Of a DNA stretch of 64,000 nt, positions 47,350 to 57,682 are shown in pieces (position 1 is the first letter of the stretch; every line of letters begins with the position of its first letter). The stretch is from Photobacterium malacitanum (GTDB taxonomy: Bacteria > Pseudomonadota > Gammaproteobacteria > Enterobacterales > Vibrionaceae): assembly GCF_900185615.1 (NCBI RefSeq), contig NZ_FYAK01000012.1, positions 20,374 through 84,373 on the forward strand, given 5' to 3'. The notes beneath the pieces are model-generated. The model saw only the letters and a program-made list of their open reading frames with translations. It was not told the origin of the DNA and searched no databases. A program made the position numbers and the translations under genes.

Positions 47350-48325
47350 ACATAACGATTCACCTCAACCAAACAATGTTGCACGACCGGGCGATATGCT
47401 TCGCCAAGCGCGCGAACAACTAGGTTACTCGCAAACAGATATCGCTAACCGATTACGGCTGCGGTTATCTGTTATCAATGATATTGAAAGTAACAGCTTT
47501 GATAGTGAGAAGATATCGACATTTACTCGCGGGTATGTGAGATCGTATGCAAAGTATGTTGGTTTAGATGACGTTGCTGTGGTCGGTTTACTTGACGATT
47601 ATGGTCACTCAAAGCCGAAAGCACAAGAAATGCAAAGTTTCTCACGCCGCACTAACCGTGAAGCGCATGATAGCCGTATAATGGGGCTAACATGGATTTT
47701 AGCAGTGATTTTTGTCGGTGTGACGGCGGTATGGTGGTGGCAAAATAGTCATTTAGATCGCGATCTTACACCAGCGGTGGATGTGGCTAATATTGCAGCG
47801 CCAGCGCTAACGGAAAAAACAGCTACTGTGGTTGAACCATCTGCTGCGACGGTAAAGGCTGACACAGCGACCACCGATGCAACAATGACAGATGTGACGC
47901 CGACAGATGTTACGACTTCAAATGTTACACCAGCTGCAATCAATACCGATACGGTGCAGACGCCAGTAGCAGCAACTGAGACTGCAACTGAGGCTATAAC
48001 AGCAATAAAACCTGTGGCTGCAGTTACGACAGACACTGCGACAACGGCAGCGGTAGTAACACCGACTGCAGCAGCAGAGGTTGCAGTAGCACCGGCATTA
48101 CAGCTTACCTTTGCTGCTGATTGCTGGATTGATATTCGTGATGCAAATGGTAAACGCCTTGAAAGTGGTCTCAAGACTGCCGGTCAAACACTTGCTGTTG
48201 ATGGTAAGGCGCCGTTCCGAGTACGACTTGGCGCACCAAGCGCTGTTAAAATAGAAATTAAAGGGCAACCTTTCGATCTTAGTCGTTATCCGGCAGGTCG
48301 ACCTGTAACGTTAACGTTGCCGTAG
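47339..48325 (+). CDS. rodZ: RodZ, cell-shape membrane protein
   Basis: A 328-aa bitopic protein that links MreB to the cell-wall elongation machine. The cytosolic HTH is at about 14-80 (LRQAREQLGYSQTDIANRLRL), and the membrane helix is at about 117-135 (LTWILAVIFVGVTAVWW). A Thr/Ala/Val-rich periplasmic linker (about 140-255) precedes a folded C-terminal beta domain (LQLTFAADCWIDIRDANG). The linker is low-complexity and clearly longer than its surroundings require. The first codons overlap pilW, which suggests translational coupling. Confidence 0.93.
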   Translation: MNTEHNDSPQPNNVARPGDMLRQAREQLGYSQTDIANRLRLRLSVINDIESNSFDSEKISTFTRGYVRSYAKYVGLDDVAVVGLLDDYGHSKPKAQEMQSFSRRTNREAHDSRIMGLTWILAVIFVGVTAVWWWQNSHLDRDLTPAVDVANIAAPALTEKTATVVEPSAATVKADTATTDATMTDVTPTDVTTSNVTPAAINTDTVQTPVAATETATEAITAIKPVAAVTTDTATTAAVVTPTAAAEVAVAPALQLTFAADCWIDIRDANGKRLESGLKTAGQTLAVDGKAPFRVRLGAPSAVKIEIKGQPFDLSRYPAGRPVTLTLP

Positions 48326-48343
48326 TAATAGAGAATAATAAAC

Positions 48344-49456
48344 ATGCATAACGAATCACCCATTATACGTCGCCAATCAAGCCGAATTTATGTCGGTAAT
48401 GTGCCTATTGGCGATGGCGCTCCGATTGCTGTGCAGTCGATGACCAATACCCGTACCACAGATGTTGAAGCTACGGTTGCTCAAATTCGAGCGCTAGAAA
48501 AAGTAGGTGCCGATATTGTCCGTGTTTCTGTACCGACGATGGATGCTGCTGAAGCGTTTAAGTTGATCAAACAACAAGTCAATGTTCCTTTGGTTGCTGA
48601 TATTCATTTTGATTACCGTATTGCATTGAAAGTGGCTGAATACGGTGTTGATTGTTTGCGTATTAACCCAGGTAATATTGGTCGTGAAGATCGTATTCGT
48701 TCAGTGGTTGAATGTGCGCGTGATAACAATATTCCCATTCGAATTGGCGTCAATGGCGGCTCGTTAGAAAAAGAAATTCAACAGAAATACGGCGAGCCAA
48801 CACCGGCTGCGTTAGTTGAATCAGCAATGCGCCATGTAGAGATTTTAGATCGTCTTAACTTTGATCAATTCAAAGTCAGTGTTAAAGCTTCTGATGTATT
48901 TCTTGCGGTTGAATCTTACCGCCTTCTAGCGAAGCAAATTATTCAGCCATTGCATTTAGGTATTACTGAAGCGGGCGGTGCACGCGCAGGTTCGGTGAAA
49001 TCAGCGGTAGGTCTAGGAATGCTATTAGCTGAAGGTATTGGTGATACGTTACGTATTTCATTAGCAGCAGATCCGGTTGAAGAGATCAAAGTAGGATTTG
49101 ATATTTTAAAATCGTTACGTATTCGCTCGCGTGGCATTAACTTTATTGCTTGTCCAACTTGTTCACGCCAAGAGTTTGATGTTATCGCGACGGTTAATGA
49201 ATTAGAGCAACGCTTAGAAGATATCGTGCTGCCAATGGATGTATCTATTATTGGCTGTGTGGTTAATGGCCCTGGCGAAGCCGAAGCTTCGCATCTAGGT
49301 ATTGCTGGCGGTAATCGTAAAAGTGCCTTCTATGAAGACGGTATTCGTCAAAAAGAACGCTTTGATAACGATAACGTTATTGACCAACTTGAGGCTAAAA
49401 TCCGTGCAAAAGCCTCAATGTTAGACCTAAACAATCGTATTGATATTACGCAATAA
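48344..49456 (+). CDS. ispG: IspG, HMBPP synthase
   Basis: A 370-aa [4Fe-4S] enzyme (E. coli 372) making the next-to-last intermediate of the MEP isoprenoid pathway. The TIM-barrel half begins [20 protein letters not shown]. The cluster cysteines are in [13 protein letters not shown] (two) and [13 protein letters not shown] (one). It depends on the Fe-S machinery encoded upstream. Confidence 0.97.
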   Translation: MHNESPIIRRQSSRIYVGNVPIGDGAPIAVQSMTNTRTTDVEATVAQIRALEKVGADIVRVSVPTMDAAEAFKLIKQQVNVPLVADIHFDYRIALKVAEYGVDCLRINPGNIGREDRIRSVVECARDNNIPIRIGVNGGSLEKEIQQKYGEPTPAALVESAMRHVEILDRLNFDQFKVSVKASDVFLAVESYRLLAKQIIQPLHLGITEAGGARAGSVKSAVGLGMLLAEGIGDTLRISLAADPVEEIKVGFDILKSLRIRSRGINFIACPTCSRQEFDVIATVNELEQRLEDIVLPMDVSIIGCVVNGPGEAEASHLGIAGGNRKSAFYEDGIRQKERFDNDNVIDQLEAKIRAKASMLDLNNRIDITQ

Positions 49457-49560
49457 CATAAAATAGTAAAAACCATGCTGTTATTGTGGCAGCATGGTTC
49501 ACTATTTCTGCAATAAATTATATATTCGATTTAAATCCCCATCGAAAAATGAGAATAATC

Positions 49561-50829
49561 GTGGCGAAACAAATTCAAGCAATTCGAGGCATGAACGATT
49601 GCCTACCAACACAAACTCCACTTTGGCAAAAAGTCGAAGGTACAGTTAAACAAGTGATCAGTGCATATGGTTACAATGAAATCCGTATGCCAATTGTTGA
49701 GTCGACACATTTGTTTAAACGTGCAATCGGTGAAGTTACTGATGTTGTTGAAAAAGAAATGTATACCTTTGATGATCGTAATGGCGATAGCCTAACATTA
49801 CGTCCAGAAGGTACAGCAAGCTGTGTGCGTGCTGGTATCGAAAATGGTCTACTTTACAATCAAGAACAACGTTTATGGTACATGGGGCCAATGTTCCGTC
49901 ATGAGCGTCCACAGAAAGGTCGCTACCGTCAGTTCCACCAAGTTGGTGTAGAAGTGTTTGGTATTGATGGCCCTGATGTTGATGCAGAATTGATCATGAT
50001 GACCGCTCGTTTATGGCGTGAACTTGGTATTAATGAGCATGTTCGTCTAGAGTTAAACTCTATTGGTTCACTGCAAGCACGTGCAGAATACCGCACCGCG
50101 TTAATTGCTTTCCTTGAACAGCATATGGATGTACTAGATGAAGACGCTAAGCGTCGTATGTACACTAACCCATTGCGTGTACTTGACTCTAAAAACCCAG
50201 CGATTCAAGAGATTCTTGTTGATGCACCAATGCTGTCAGCGTACCTCGATCCAGAATCACAGCAACATTTTACTGGATTATGTGAACTATTAGACGCTGC
50301 TGGCATCAAATACCAAGTAAATGAGCGCCTTGTACGTGGTTTAGATTATTATAACCGTACTGTATTTGAGTGGATCACTGATAGCTTAGGTGCGCAAGGT
50401 ACAGTATGTGGTGGTGGTCGTTACGACGGTCTAGTTGAACAACTAGGCGGTAAAGCAACCTCATCAGTCGGTTTTGCGATGGGCCTTGAGCGCTTGGTTT
50501 TACTGATGGAAGCACTAGAGCAAGATGATGTACGTCGCGCAGTGGATGTTTACATGGTAACTGTCGGTGAAGGTACATTAACTGCTGGTATGCTGCTTGC
50601 AGAAAAATTACGTAACCAATTACCACAGTTACGCATTATGTCTAACTTTGGTGGCGGTAATTTTAAAAAGCAATTTAAACGTGCTGATAACGTAGGTGCA
50701 GCCATTGCCCTGGTTGTTGGTGAAAATGAAATTGCACAAAACACGGTTGTGGTTAAAGATCTCCATGGCGGTGAACAAACAACCATGGCACAGGACGAGG
50801 TTGCCGCTAAATTGGCAGCGTTGATTTAA
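49561..50829 (+). CDS. hisS: HisS, histidyl-tRNA synthetase
   Basis: A 422-aa class II synthetase (E. coli 424). Motif 2 is [19 protein letters not shown], and the histidine-binding [15 protein letters not shown] and CGGGRYDGL are intact. The C-terminal anticodon-binding domain has [14 protein letters not shown]. The start is the GTG at 49561 ([13 protein letters not shown]), matching E. coli; an ATG at 49549 would add four residues and has no better SD. The open frame back to 49486 is not supported by homology. Confidence 0.96.
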   Translation: MAKQIQAIRGMNDCLPTQTPLWQKVEGTVKQVISAYGYNEIRMPIVESTHLFKRAIGEVTDVVEKEMYTFDDRNGDSLTLRPEGTASCVRAGIENGLLYNQEQRLWYMGPMFRHERPQKGRYRQFHQVGVEVFGIDGPDVDAELIMMTARLWRELGINEHVRLELNSIGSLQARAEYRTALIAFLEQHMDVLDEDAKRRMYTNPLRVLDSKNPAIQEILVDAPMLSAYLDPESQQHFTGLCELLDAAGIKYQVNERLVRGLDYYNRTVFEWITDSLGAQGTVCGGGRYDGLVEQLGGKATSSVGFAMGLERLVLLMEALEQDDVRRAVDVYMVTVGEGTLTAGMLLAEKLRNQLPQLRIMSNFGGGNFKKQFKRADNVGAAIALVVGENEIAQNTVVVKDLHGGEQTTMAQDEVAAKLAALI

Positions 50830-50842
50830 GAGAGGACAGGAA

Positions 50843-51454
50843 GTGAACGAGTACGCCACAGAAGAACAACAGGTTGAAGCGATAAAATCGTGGTGGCAAG
50901 ATAACGGCAAAGCCGTTGTTCTAGGCGCTGTGATTGGTTTAGGCGGTCTATTAGGCTGGCGTTACTATCAGGCCGAAGTCCATGCTGCGAAGCATTTAGC
51001 ATCAGATTCCTATACTCAAGTAGTTACAGCTCTCGACAACAATAGTAAAACTGCTGTCACTGAAGCGCAAACGTTCATTGAAGCTAACAAAGGCAGCCAA
51101 TACGCTGTTCTTGCAGCATTACAATTAGCGAAAGTTCAAGTTGAAAATAACGATCTTGATGGTGCAATTACGCAACTTAATTGGGTAATTAACAATACTA
51201 AAGATAACGCTATTTTACCGTTAGCTGTAACGCGTCTAGCACGTATTTACGCTCAACAACAAAAATTTGATCTAGCTTTAACTGAACTTAAAAAAGTAAC
51301 GATTCCAAGCTGGAATGAAAATATTGCTGAATTACGTGGCGATATTTTGCTACAAAAAGGCGATATTCCAGCGGCTCGTGAAGCATATATAGAAGCTCAG
51401 CAAGATGGTTCATCACCAGCATTGCAAATGAAGCTTAATGACTTAGCTCAATAA
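50843..51454 (+). CDS. yfgM: YfgM, membrane-tethered TPR protein (ancillary SecYEG translocon subunit)
   Basis: A 203-aa protein with one membrane helix at about 24-40 (VVLGAVIGLGGLLGWRYY) followed by TPR-like helices outside (YAVLAALQLAKVQV, LTELKKVTIPSW). In E. coli it works with PpiD at the Sec translocon and affects RcsB. It starts with GTG, has the SD GAGGACAGGA, and sits between hisS and bamB as in E. coli. Confidence 0.93.
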   Translation: MNEYATEEQQVEAIKSWWQDNGKAVVLGAVIGLGGLLGWRYYQAEVHAAKHLASDSYTQVVTALDNNSKTAVTEAQTFIEANKGSQYAVLAALQLAKVQVENNDLDGAITQLNWVINNTKDNAILPLAVTRLARIYAQQQKFDLALTELKKVTIPSWNENIAELRGDILLQKGDIPAAREAYIEAQQDGSSPALQMKLNDLAQ

Positions 51455-51461
51455 GGCGGAC

Positions 51462-52628
51462 ATGATGCATAAGGTGTTAAAACGAGCTTTAGCCGTAGCA
51501 GTTGCTGTGAGCGTACTATCGGGGTGTGCGAGTGAAGTTGATTCTATTCATATGGCACCATTGCCAAAAGTAGATAATACCTTCACACCCAAGACCGATT
51601 GGAGTCGCAGTGTTGGTGATGGCGTTTCTGGCTACTATTCAAAACTGACTCCTGTTGTTAGTCAGAATAAAGTCTTTGTTGCCGATCGTAATGGTTTGGT
51701 TGAGGCTTTGAATCCTAGTAACGGTAAAGTGTTATGGGAAAACGACTTAGAAAAGGATACTCCTGTTAAAATTTCTGGCGGCTTAGTATTAGCTGAAGGA
51801 AAAATTTTCATGGGTACCGAAAATGCAGATGTTATTGCATTAGATGCTGAAACCGGTAAAGAAGTTTGGCGCGCTAAAGTTGCAGGTGAAGTGCTATCAA
51901 AACCATTAGTTGATAGTGGTATTGTGGTCGTTAATACCAGTAGCGGTGTGTTACAAGCACTGAATGCAGATACCGGTAAAAGCAAATGGCAAATCAGCAA
52001 TGAGATACCAACCTTAACATTACGTGGTACTAGCTCACCGGTTGCTATTGCTGGTGGTGTGTTCTGGGGCCTATCAAATGGTCGCTTAGAAGGTGCTATT
52101 TTAAATAATGGCCAAGTGCTATGGCAGCAAACAATCTCAACGCCTAAAGGTTCAACTGAAATTGATCGTTTAGTTGATGTTGATGCTGCTCCAGTGATTG
52201 CTGGCGATCGCTTATACGCGATCGGCTATAATGGTTCATTAGTATCGATTGATCTTCGTAGTGGTCAAATTGCGTGGAAACGTAATTATTCATCAGCAAC
52301 AAATTTTGTGGTTGATGGTAATGAATTGTTCCTTGTAACGTCGAAAGATCATATTGTCGCAGTTGATGCCCGTAGCGGTACTGAACTATGGCAAAACAAA
52401 GACCTTCAGTATCGCCAACTGAGTGCGCCAGCAGTGATTGATGGCTACTTAGTAACGGGTGATGCGGAAGGATACCTGCATTGGTTAGATACCCAATCAG
52501 GTGAATTTGTTTCACAAGAATCGATTGATGGTAGCGGAATTGCGGTTCCGCCAGTTGCGCTTGATAACAATGGTTTCATTGTTGTTACTCGTGATGGCGA
52601 AATCAACAAAATGCAAATATCGAAATAA
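51462..52628 (+). CDS. bamB: BamB, outer-membrane assembly lipoprotein
   Basis: A 388-aa lipoprotein with lipobox LSGC (Cys22) and an eight-bladed beta-propeller of PQQ-like repeats, for example GKVLWENDLEKDTPV, GKEVWRAKVAGEV, GQIAWKRNY and GTELWQNKD. It binds BamA and helps insert outer-membrane beta-barrels. The start may be 51462 or 51465 (two adjacent Met codons). It lies 7 bp after yfgM. Confidence 0.96.
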   Translation: MMHKVLKRALAVAVAVSVLSGCASEVDSIHMAPLPKVDNTFTPKTDWSRSVGDGVSGYYSKLTPVVSQNKVFVADRNGLVEALNPSNGKVLWENDLEKDTPVKISGGLVLAEGKIFMGTENADVIALDAETGKEVWRAKVAGEVLSKPLVDSGIVVVNTSSGVLQALNADTGKSKWQISNEIPTLTLRGTSSPVAIAGGVFWGLSNGRLEGAILNNGQVLWQQTISTPKGSTEIDRLVDVDAAPVIAGDRLYAIGYNGSLVSIDLRSGQIAWKRNYSSATNFVVDGNELFLVTSKDHIVAVDARSGTELWQNKDLQYRQLSAPAVIDGYLVTGDAEGYLHWLDTQSGEFVSQESIDGSGIAVPPVALDNNGFIVVTRDGEINKMQISK

Positions 52629-52657
52629 GTCGGTATACTGTCGCTAGATTAATTTGT

Positions 52658-52688
52658 CGGCTCCAGCTGTCTTATGCAGTTGGAGCCG
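52658..52688 (+). terminator. Terminator after bamB
   Basis: CGGCTCCAGCTG pairs with CAGTTGGAGCCG (one G-T pair) over a 7-nt loop, followed by TTGTTGTT. Confidence 0.8.
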
Positions 52689-52804
52689 TTGTTGTTATAT
52701 CCGTTGTGTATATTATTGTCGGATGAAGATAAGTAATTATGCTTATTTGAGGCAAGAATGAACGGTAAAATGTCAATCAAGACTTTGAAAAGTAAGAGGT
52801 AATT

Positions 52805-54319
52805 ATGATTCCTGTTGTTGCCCTTGTCGGGCGCCCAAACGTGGGTAAATCGACGTTATTCAATCGTCTTACTCGCACGAGGGATGCACTAGTTGCAGAC
52901 TTTCCTGGTTTAACTAGGGATCGTAAATACGGTAGAGCTGAGTTAGAAGAGCACGAATTTATTGTTATTGATACCGGTGGTATTGATGGCACAGAGGAAG
53001 GTGTTGAAACTAAAATGGCTGAACAGTCATTAGCGGCAATCGAAGAAGCAGACGTTGTACTGTTCTTGGTTGATGGCCGTGCGGGATTAACATCGGCTGA
53101 TGAAGCAATTGCAAAGCACCTACGTAGCCGTGAAAAACCAACATTTTTAGTGGTTAACAAAGTTGATGGTATTGACCCTGATACTGCATGTGCTGAGTTT
53201 TGGCGCTTAGGTGTTGATGCGATGTTCCAAATTGCAGCAACCCAAAACCGTGGTGTTACAGCACTCATGGAACGCGCATTAGCACCATTCTCTGATAAAT
53301 TAAACGCAGAGTTAGCAGCTGAAAATGGTGAAGACGGTGAAAATGGTGAATTTACTCTTGAAGATTTAACTTCAGTTGCAGACATTGAGAAAGCAAACCT
53401 TTCTGAAGAAGATGCTGAAGCTGCGTATAAACGTCTACAAGAACAACCAATTAAGATGGCTATCATTGGTCGTCCTAATGTGGGTAAATCAACCCTAACT
53501 AACCGTATTCTTGGTGAAGAGCGCGTTGTTGTTTACGATATGCCGGGAACAACACGTGACTCTATTTACATTCCAATGGAACGTGATGGTCAAGAATACG
53601 TATTGATTGATACTGCAGGTGTTCGTCGTCGTAAGAATATGAGCATGGCCGTTGAGAAGTTTTCTGTTATTCAAACATTGAAAGCTATCGAAGATGCTAA
53701 CGTTGTATTGTTAGTTATTGATGCGCGTGAAAATATTTCAGATCAGGATCTAAGCCTACTTGGTTTTGTTCTGAACTCTGGTCGCTCATTAGTGATTGCA
53801 ATTAATAAGTGGGATGGTTTAGATAACGACGTTAAAGATCGCGTTAAATCTGAACTTGATCGTCGTCTTGGTTTTGTTGACTTTGCGCGTATTCACTTTA
53901 TTTCTGCATTGCATGGCACGGGTGTTGGTCACTTATATGAATCAGTTATTGAAGCGTATAAGTCAGCAACTAAGCGTATTAGCACATCATTGCTAACGCG
54001 TATTATGCAAATGGCACAAGATGATCACCAGCCACCAATGATTCGTGGCCGTCGTGTGAAACTTAAGTATGCCCATGCGGGTGGTTATAACCCACCGATT
54101 ATTGTGATTCACGGTAACCAAGTTAATGACCTTCCTGGTTCTTACAAGCGTTACTTGATGAACTACTACCGTAAGTCATTAGAAATGATGGGTACACCTA
54201 TTCGAATTCAATTCCAGAATAGTGAAAACCCATTTGAAACAACTAAGCAGAAGTTGACTGTTTCTCAAGAGCGTCAACGTAAGCGTCTAACCAACGCATT
54301 ACATGATCGCAAAAAGTAA
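52805..54319 (+). CDS. der: Der, double-GTPase ribosome-assembly factor
   Basis: A 504-aa protein with two Era-like GTPase domains. G1 motifs are [12 protein letters not shown] (about 9-20) and [12 protein letters not shown] (about 222-233). Each domain has DTGG/DTAG and NKVD/NKWD motifs. A KH-like domain fills the C-terminus ([16 protein letters not shown] onward). It is needed for 50S subunit maturation. The acidic linker between the G domains ([16 protein letters not shown]) is a little longer than usual. It has its own promoter region after the bamB terminator. Confidence 0.97.
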   Translation: MIPVVALVGRPNVGKSTLFNRLTRTRDALVADFPGLTRDRKYGRAELEEHEFIVIDTGGIDGTEEGVETKMAEQSLAAIEEADVVLFLVDGRAGLTSADEAIAKHLRSREKPTFLVVNKVDGIDPDTACAEFWRLGVDAMFQIAATQNRGVTALMERALAPFSDKLNAELAAENGEDGENGEFTLEDLTSVADIEKANLSEEDAEAAYKRLQEQPIKMAIIGRPNVGKSTLTNRILGEERVVVYDMPGTTRDSIYIPMERDGQEYVLIDTAGVRRRKNMSMAVEKFSVIQTLKAIEDANVVLLVIDARENISDQDLSLLGFVLNSGRSLVIAINKWDGLDNDVKDRVKSELDRRLGFVDFARIHFISALHGTGVGHLYESVIEAYKSATKRISTSLLTRIMQMAQDDHQPPMIRGRRVKLKYAHAGGYNPPIIVIHGNQVNDLPGSYKRYLMNYYRKSLEMMGTPIRIQFQNSENPFETTKQKLTVSQERQRKRLTNALHDRKK

Positions 54320-54351
54320 TTTTTGACGATTGTGTGTTGTTTTTAGATGTG

Positions 54352-54380
54352 AAAGCCCAACCATAGTGTTGGGCTTTTTT
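54352..54380 (+). terminator. Terminator after der
   Basis: AAAGCCCAAC, loop CATAGT, GTTGGGCTTT and a T-run. Confidence 0.92.
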
Positions 54381-54394
54381 ATAAGGAAAATATC

Positions 54395-55303
54395 ATGTCA
54401 GCTATTACAGTAACGATGGCGATGCCAACCTCGATTACACCAACTCAGGTCGTTTTCACTCAACAGCAGTGGCAAATAGACACCACAATTATTTGTGTTG
54501 TGAGTGAGAAAGAGGGAACGACATGGGTAGTAACGGCACAAACACCGTTTCATCCAGTGAGCCATATTTGGCCAGATCATCCTGCTGATCGTGGTCAATT
54601 GTGTTATCAAGACCAACACTATAATGTTGTCGATTGTGTTGTTGGTGCAATCGAAATCGCAACTCAGCAATTGTATATTGCTAGCGATATTCCCGTTAAG
54701 CGTGACACCGAGGGGTGGGTATTTGTAGTGGTTCACGCTATAGATGCTGCGATCGCGATTGCACCAACTGAAAGCGTCACTTTAACGGTTGATAAGGCCT
54801 ATCAGCAAGCATTAAGCCGTGGTCACAGTGGTGGTCATTTATCATCATTGGCATTAAATAAAGTGTTGCACCAGGATTTTTGGCGCAAAGATCCTAGTCG
54901 CCGTGATGAATTAGGTTATTACGATTTTCATAGTTATGCGCAAGAGAAAAGTATTGTCAGTGAAAATTGCAGCACCGACCATTACCGTTTAGGCAAGACC
55001 TTGCGGAAACGAGGGCTAAACAGCGCTGAGATGGTGGCTAATTTAGCTCAAATAACCTTAGATATTAATCAGCAACTTGCACAATGGATCCAATTAGCAA
55101 CACCAATAGTGATGCGACGTGAAGGGGAAGCATTGACCGATTCGCGTTATTGGCAGTGTAATTTAGGCGATGAAGGTATTATTGAAATTCCTTGTGGCGG
55201 CACTCATGCAACATCACTGGCTGAGTATCAATCTTTAGCGGTTAAATTTGAGGTTATTTCTGAGCAAGAGATCGTGATGATCACTACCGCAATCCCTCTT
55301 TAG
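54395..55303 (+). CDS. AlaX-like tRNA-editing protein (second additional domain)
   Basis: A 302-aa protein of the free-standing editing class related to alanyl-tRNA synthetase. The zinc-site halves are HSGGHLSSLALNK (about 148-160, H-x3-H) and CGGTHATSLAEY (about 268-279, C-x3-H). It would deacylate wrongly charged tRNA, for instance Ser- or Gly-tRNA(Ala). An N-terminal beta-barrel-like half (about 20-110) is present, as in AlaX-L. Substrate specificity cannot be read. It has the SD AAGGAA and stands alone between two terminators. Confidence 0.82.
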   Translation: MSAITVTMAMPTSITPTQVVFTQQQWQIDTTIICVVSEKEGTTWVVTAQTPFHPVSHIWPDHPADRGQLCYQDQHYNVVDCVVGAIEIATQQLYIASDIPVKRDTEGWVFVVVHAIDAAIAIAPTESVTLTVDKAYQQALSRGHSGGHLSSLALNKVLHQDFWRKDPSRRDELGYYDFHSYAQEKSIVSENCSTDHYRLGKTLRKRGLNSAEMVANLAQITLDINQQLAQWIQLATPIVMRREGEALTDSRYWQCNLGDEGIIEIPCGGTHATSLAEYQSLAVKFEVISEQEIVMITTAIPL

Positions 55304-55325
55304 AATGGGTTAGCAACAGGTATTT

Positions 55326-55350
55326 AAAATCGTCTTCGGGCGATTTTTTT
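55326..55350 (+). terminator. Terminator after the AlaX-like gene
   Basis: AAAATCGTC, loop TTCG (a stable UUCG-type tetraloop), GGCGATTTT with one T-G pair, and more T. Confidence 0.93.
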
Positions 55351-55561
55351 TGAATTAAATGCTGCTCTATAGCAATAAAACACTAACTTAGTTGGTGGTT
55401 GATCTTGTTTATTATGATTTTGTCATTTTATTAAATATTGTTTATCGGCGTATAAATACGAAAGTGTTAGTATTTTGTACTGTTAAAAATCCATATGCAG
55501 AATATGTAACTTATGCTTTCGGGATGTGTATTGATAAATATTCTTTTACTAGCTGATCGCT

Positions 55562-55624
55562 GATCGTGGTTAATAAACACGATGATCACCCATAAGGGTA
55601 ATGATCATCATTGGGATCATCGTG
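55562..55624 (+). promoter_or_regulatory. Overlapping, mutually exclusive hairpins (operator or leader RNA)
   Basis: The segment CACGATGATC (55578-55587) can pair with GATCATCGTG (55615-55624) over its full length. Its first part can instead pair with ATCGTG upstream (55563-55568). Its other part GATGATCA (55581-55588), extended by CCC, pairs with GGG and TGATCATC (55596-55609). Three alternative stems in 63 nt look like an RNA switch or stacked operator half-sites. No known riboswitch was recognised. Confidence 0.5.
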
Positions 55625-55765
55625 GCTGAGTTTATGGCGCCTAAGCGTGGTTGCACAATAATGAAGATCTATCGTGGCAAATATGTATTGAGTGGTTTTA
55701 ATTTTAGTGGCATCTCAGCGAATAATTTTGCATGCTAGAGCAAATTCATTAAGGAGTGATATCGA

Positions 55766-55996
55766 GTGAGTGAAAATATTTGTCCGCAATGTGAGAGTGA
55801 ATTGAGTTGGAAAGATCAGGGATATTTCTGTGATTACTGCCAACAAAAAGTATCAAAAACAGCGTTTTGTCCCGACTGCTCAGAGAAATTAGAGAAGTTA
55901 CAAGCGTGTGGTTCTGCTAGCTATTTCTGTAATCATTGCAATGAATTAAAATCAAAATCACGAGTTAAAACTGTATTTAATGTCGTTGCAGATTAG
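55766..55996 (+). CDS. yfgJ: YfgJ-family zinc-ribbon protein
   Basis: A 76-aa protein with four CxxC-type pairs: ICPQCESEL, YFCDYCQQK, FCPDCSEK and FCNHCNEL, plus a lone Cys (ACGS). That gives two zinc ribbons, as in E. coli YfgJ. The function of the family is unknown. The start is GTG at 55766, with the SD AAGGAG about 9 nt upstream. It lies between der and xseA, the same place as yfgJ in E. coli. Confidence 0.85.
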   Translation: MSENICPQCESELSWKDQGYFCDYCQQKVSKTAFCPDCSEKLEKLQACGSASYFCNHCNELKSKSRVKTVFNVVAD

Positions 55997-56013
55997 CGTT
56001 ATAGCAAAAATAT

Positions 56014-56042
56014 AAGCCGCAATAATGAAAGGTATTGCGGCT
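56014..56042. terminator. Terminator between yfgJ and xseA
   Basis: AGCCGCAATA and TATTGCGGCT pair perfectly over 9 nt. On the minus strand the stem is followed by TATATTTTT, so it suits xseA; it may also serve yfgJ. Confidence 0.82.
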
Positions 56043-56056
56043 ATACAAAGCCGTGT

Positions 56057-57409
56057 TTATGAAGGGTTGACGGTGGTATGAATCTTACCGTCGGTCACGG
56101 TTGTGATCAGTTGATCTCCAGCTTTAACTTGATCGCAACGGCGAATAACATTGCCTTTATCATCTCGAGTAATTGAATAACCACGGCTGAGTGTTGCCAG
56201 TGGGCTTACCGTATCGAGTTTCTCGGCTGCTAATGCTAATTTATGGTTAGCATTGAGTAACTGACGATCCATAGCATCAAATAATCTGCGTGTTGCAGTT
56301 GTTAGGCTATTTTTATCATGTTGTAGACGTTGCTGCGGCGAATAGAGTGACAGCTTATAGGTATTTTGAGTAATACGTTGTTGCTGTATTTGAATCTTTT
56401 TCAGCATAATCTGCTGTAGCCTACGGCTGATATCATCCAAATGCTGTTGCTGCTGATTTAAGCGTAGTTGTGGATGTTGACGTTCTAATCGATGACTCAA
56501 AAGGTTAATAGATTGGTTTTGCTTAGATAAATAACGCTGTACAGCATGCTGTAATTGTCTTTTTTTATGGGCGATAGTCGCTGTTTGGGCTGAATTATCG
56601 CGGCTGATTAACTCTGCAGCAGCAGATGGCGTTGGTGCGCGCATATCAGCAACAAAATCAGCAATAGTGACATCGACCTCATGACCGACAGCGCTGACGA
56701 TAGGGATCTGGCTGGCAGCAATAGTACGAGCAACGATCTCTTCGTTAAATGCCCATAAATCTTCTAATGAGCCGCCACCTCGACCAACAATTAATACATC
56801 ACATTCTTGTCTTGCATTGGCGCGTCCAATCGCTTGAGCTATCGATATTGCAGCACCATCACCTTGAACCATTGTTGGGTAGATAACAACCGCTAAGCTT
56901 GGATCGCGACGTTTTAACACCTGTAAAATATCGTGCAGAGCTGCACCTGTTTTAGAGGTAATAATACCGACACGTTGTGGCTGCGGTGGTAACGGTTTTT
57001 TCAATGACTGAGCAAATAAACCTTCAGCTGCAAGCGCCATTTTTAGCTGTTCAAATTGTTGTTGTAAACGGCCATCACCTTCAGGTTGCATGCTTTCAAT
57101 GATCAGTTGATAGTCGCCACGAGGCTCATAAATAGATAAGCGCGCTTTGACTAATACTTGATTACCATTGCTTGGTTTAAAGCTGACATGGCGATTGCTG
57201 CCTTTGAACATCGCGCATTTAACTTGAGCACGAGAATCTTTAAGGGTGAAGTACCAGTGACCAGAAACTGGCATCGAGAAATTTGATAATTCACCGACAA
57301 GCCAAACAATTCCCATTTCATTTTCAAGGATCAGACGAACTTGGGCATTGAGACTGGAAACAGTGTAGATACGATCGTTTGATTGGCTTTGAGAAGCGAA
57401 TAGAGTCAC
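56057..57409 (-). CDS. xseA: XseA, exonuclease VII large subunit
   Basis: A 450-aa subunit (E. coli 456) of the metal-independent single-strand exonuclease. An OB-fold N-terminus (about 1-105: [31 protein letters not shown]) is followed by the catalytic domain with [37 protein letters not shown] and [22 protein letters not shown] long Gln/Arg-rich coiled coil (about 280-400) binds XseB. It is divergent from guaB. Confidence 0.96.
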   Translation of the reverse strand: MTLFASQSQSNDRIYTVSSLNAQVRLILENEMGIVWLVGELSNFSMPVSGHWYFTLKDSRAQVKCAMFKGSNRHVSFKPSNGNQVLVKARLSIYEPRGDYQLIIESMQPEGDGRLQQQFEQLKMALAAEGLFAQSLKKPLPPQPQRVGIITSKTGAALHDILQVLKRRDPSLAVVIYPTMVQGDGAAISIAQAIGRANARQECDVLIVGRGGGSLEDLWAFNEEIVARTIAASQIPIVSAVGHEVDVTIADFVADMRAPTPSAAAELISRDNSAQTATIAHKKRQLQHAVQRYLSKQNQSINLLSHRLERQHPQLRLNQQQQHLDDISRRLQQIMLKKIQIQQQRITQNTYKLSLYSPQQRLQHDKNSLTTATRRLFDAMDRQLLNANHKLALAAEKLDTVSPLATLSRGYSITRDDKGNVIRRCDQVKAGDQLITTVTDGKIHTTVNPS

Positions 57410-57598
57410 GAAGTGAGGTACCTGCTAGCGAATGGGTGGCGGCAGGCGGTCAGAAAACTATCAAATAGAACGAAAAACGGCTAGGCAGATCAATGGACAG
57501 ATCTTGGCCGTATTTCTTCGACCGCATCACCGGATAGTTAACCGAAATATACTACTCAGCAAATGTTTTTTGTCAATAAAAAAATAAAAAATAAATAT

Positions 57599-57614
57599 AG
57601 CCAAACGATTGCTT
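57599..57614 (+). promoter_or_regulatory. PurR-like box at the guaB promoter
   Basis: AGCCAAACGATTGCTT agrees with the PurR consensus ANGCAANCGNTTNCNT at 10 of 11 fixed positions. It covers the -35 region of the promoter whose -10 is TATAAT at 57621-57626, as expected for repression of guaBA by guanine or hypoxanthine. Confidence 0.65.
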
Positions 57615-57620
57615 GATACG

Positions 57621-57626
57621 TATAAT
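57621..57626 (+). promoter_or_regulatory. -10 element of guaB
   Basis: A perfect TATAAT 57 bp before the guaB ATG. No good -35 is visible at 17 bp; the PurR-like box fills this place. Confidence 0.6.
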
Positions 57627-57682
57627 CCGTTCGCAATATTTTAATCTTCTTTGTAAACCTTTAAATTGGTGTGAGATATTGC

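Larger units (their letters stand above)
55304..55765. other. Long leader/intergenic region before the YfgJ gene
   Basis: After the terminator comes AT-rich DNA to about 55545, then a compact cluster of overlapping inverted repeats at 55562-55624 (listed separately), then about 140 bp to the SD. No ORF with an SD is seen. For a gene of only 76 codons, this is a long and structured upstream region. Confidence 0.6.

Noticed and set aside
47749..48174. Minus-strand 141-aa Val/Ala/Ser-rich frame
   Set aside because: It is the antisense of the low-complexity linker of RodZ.
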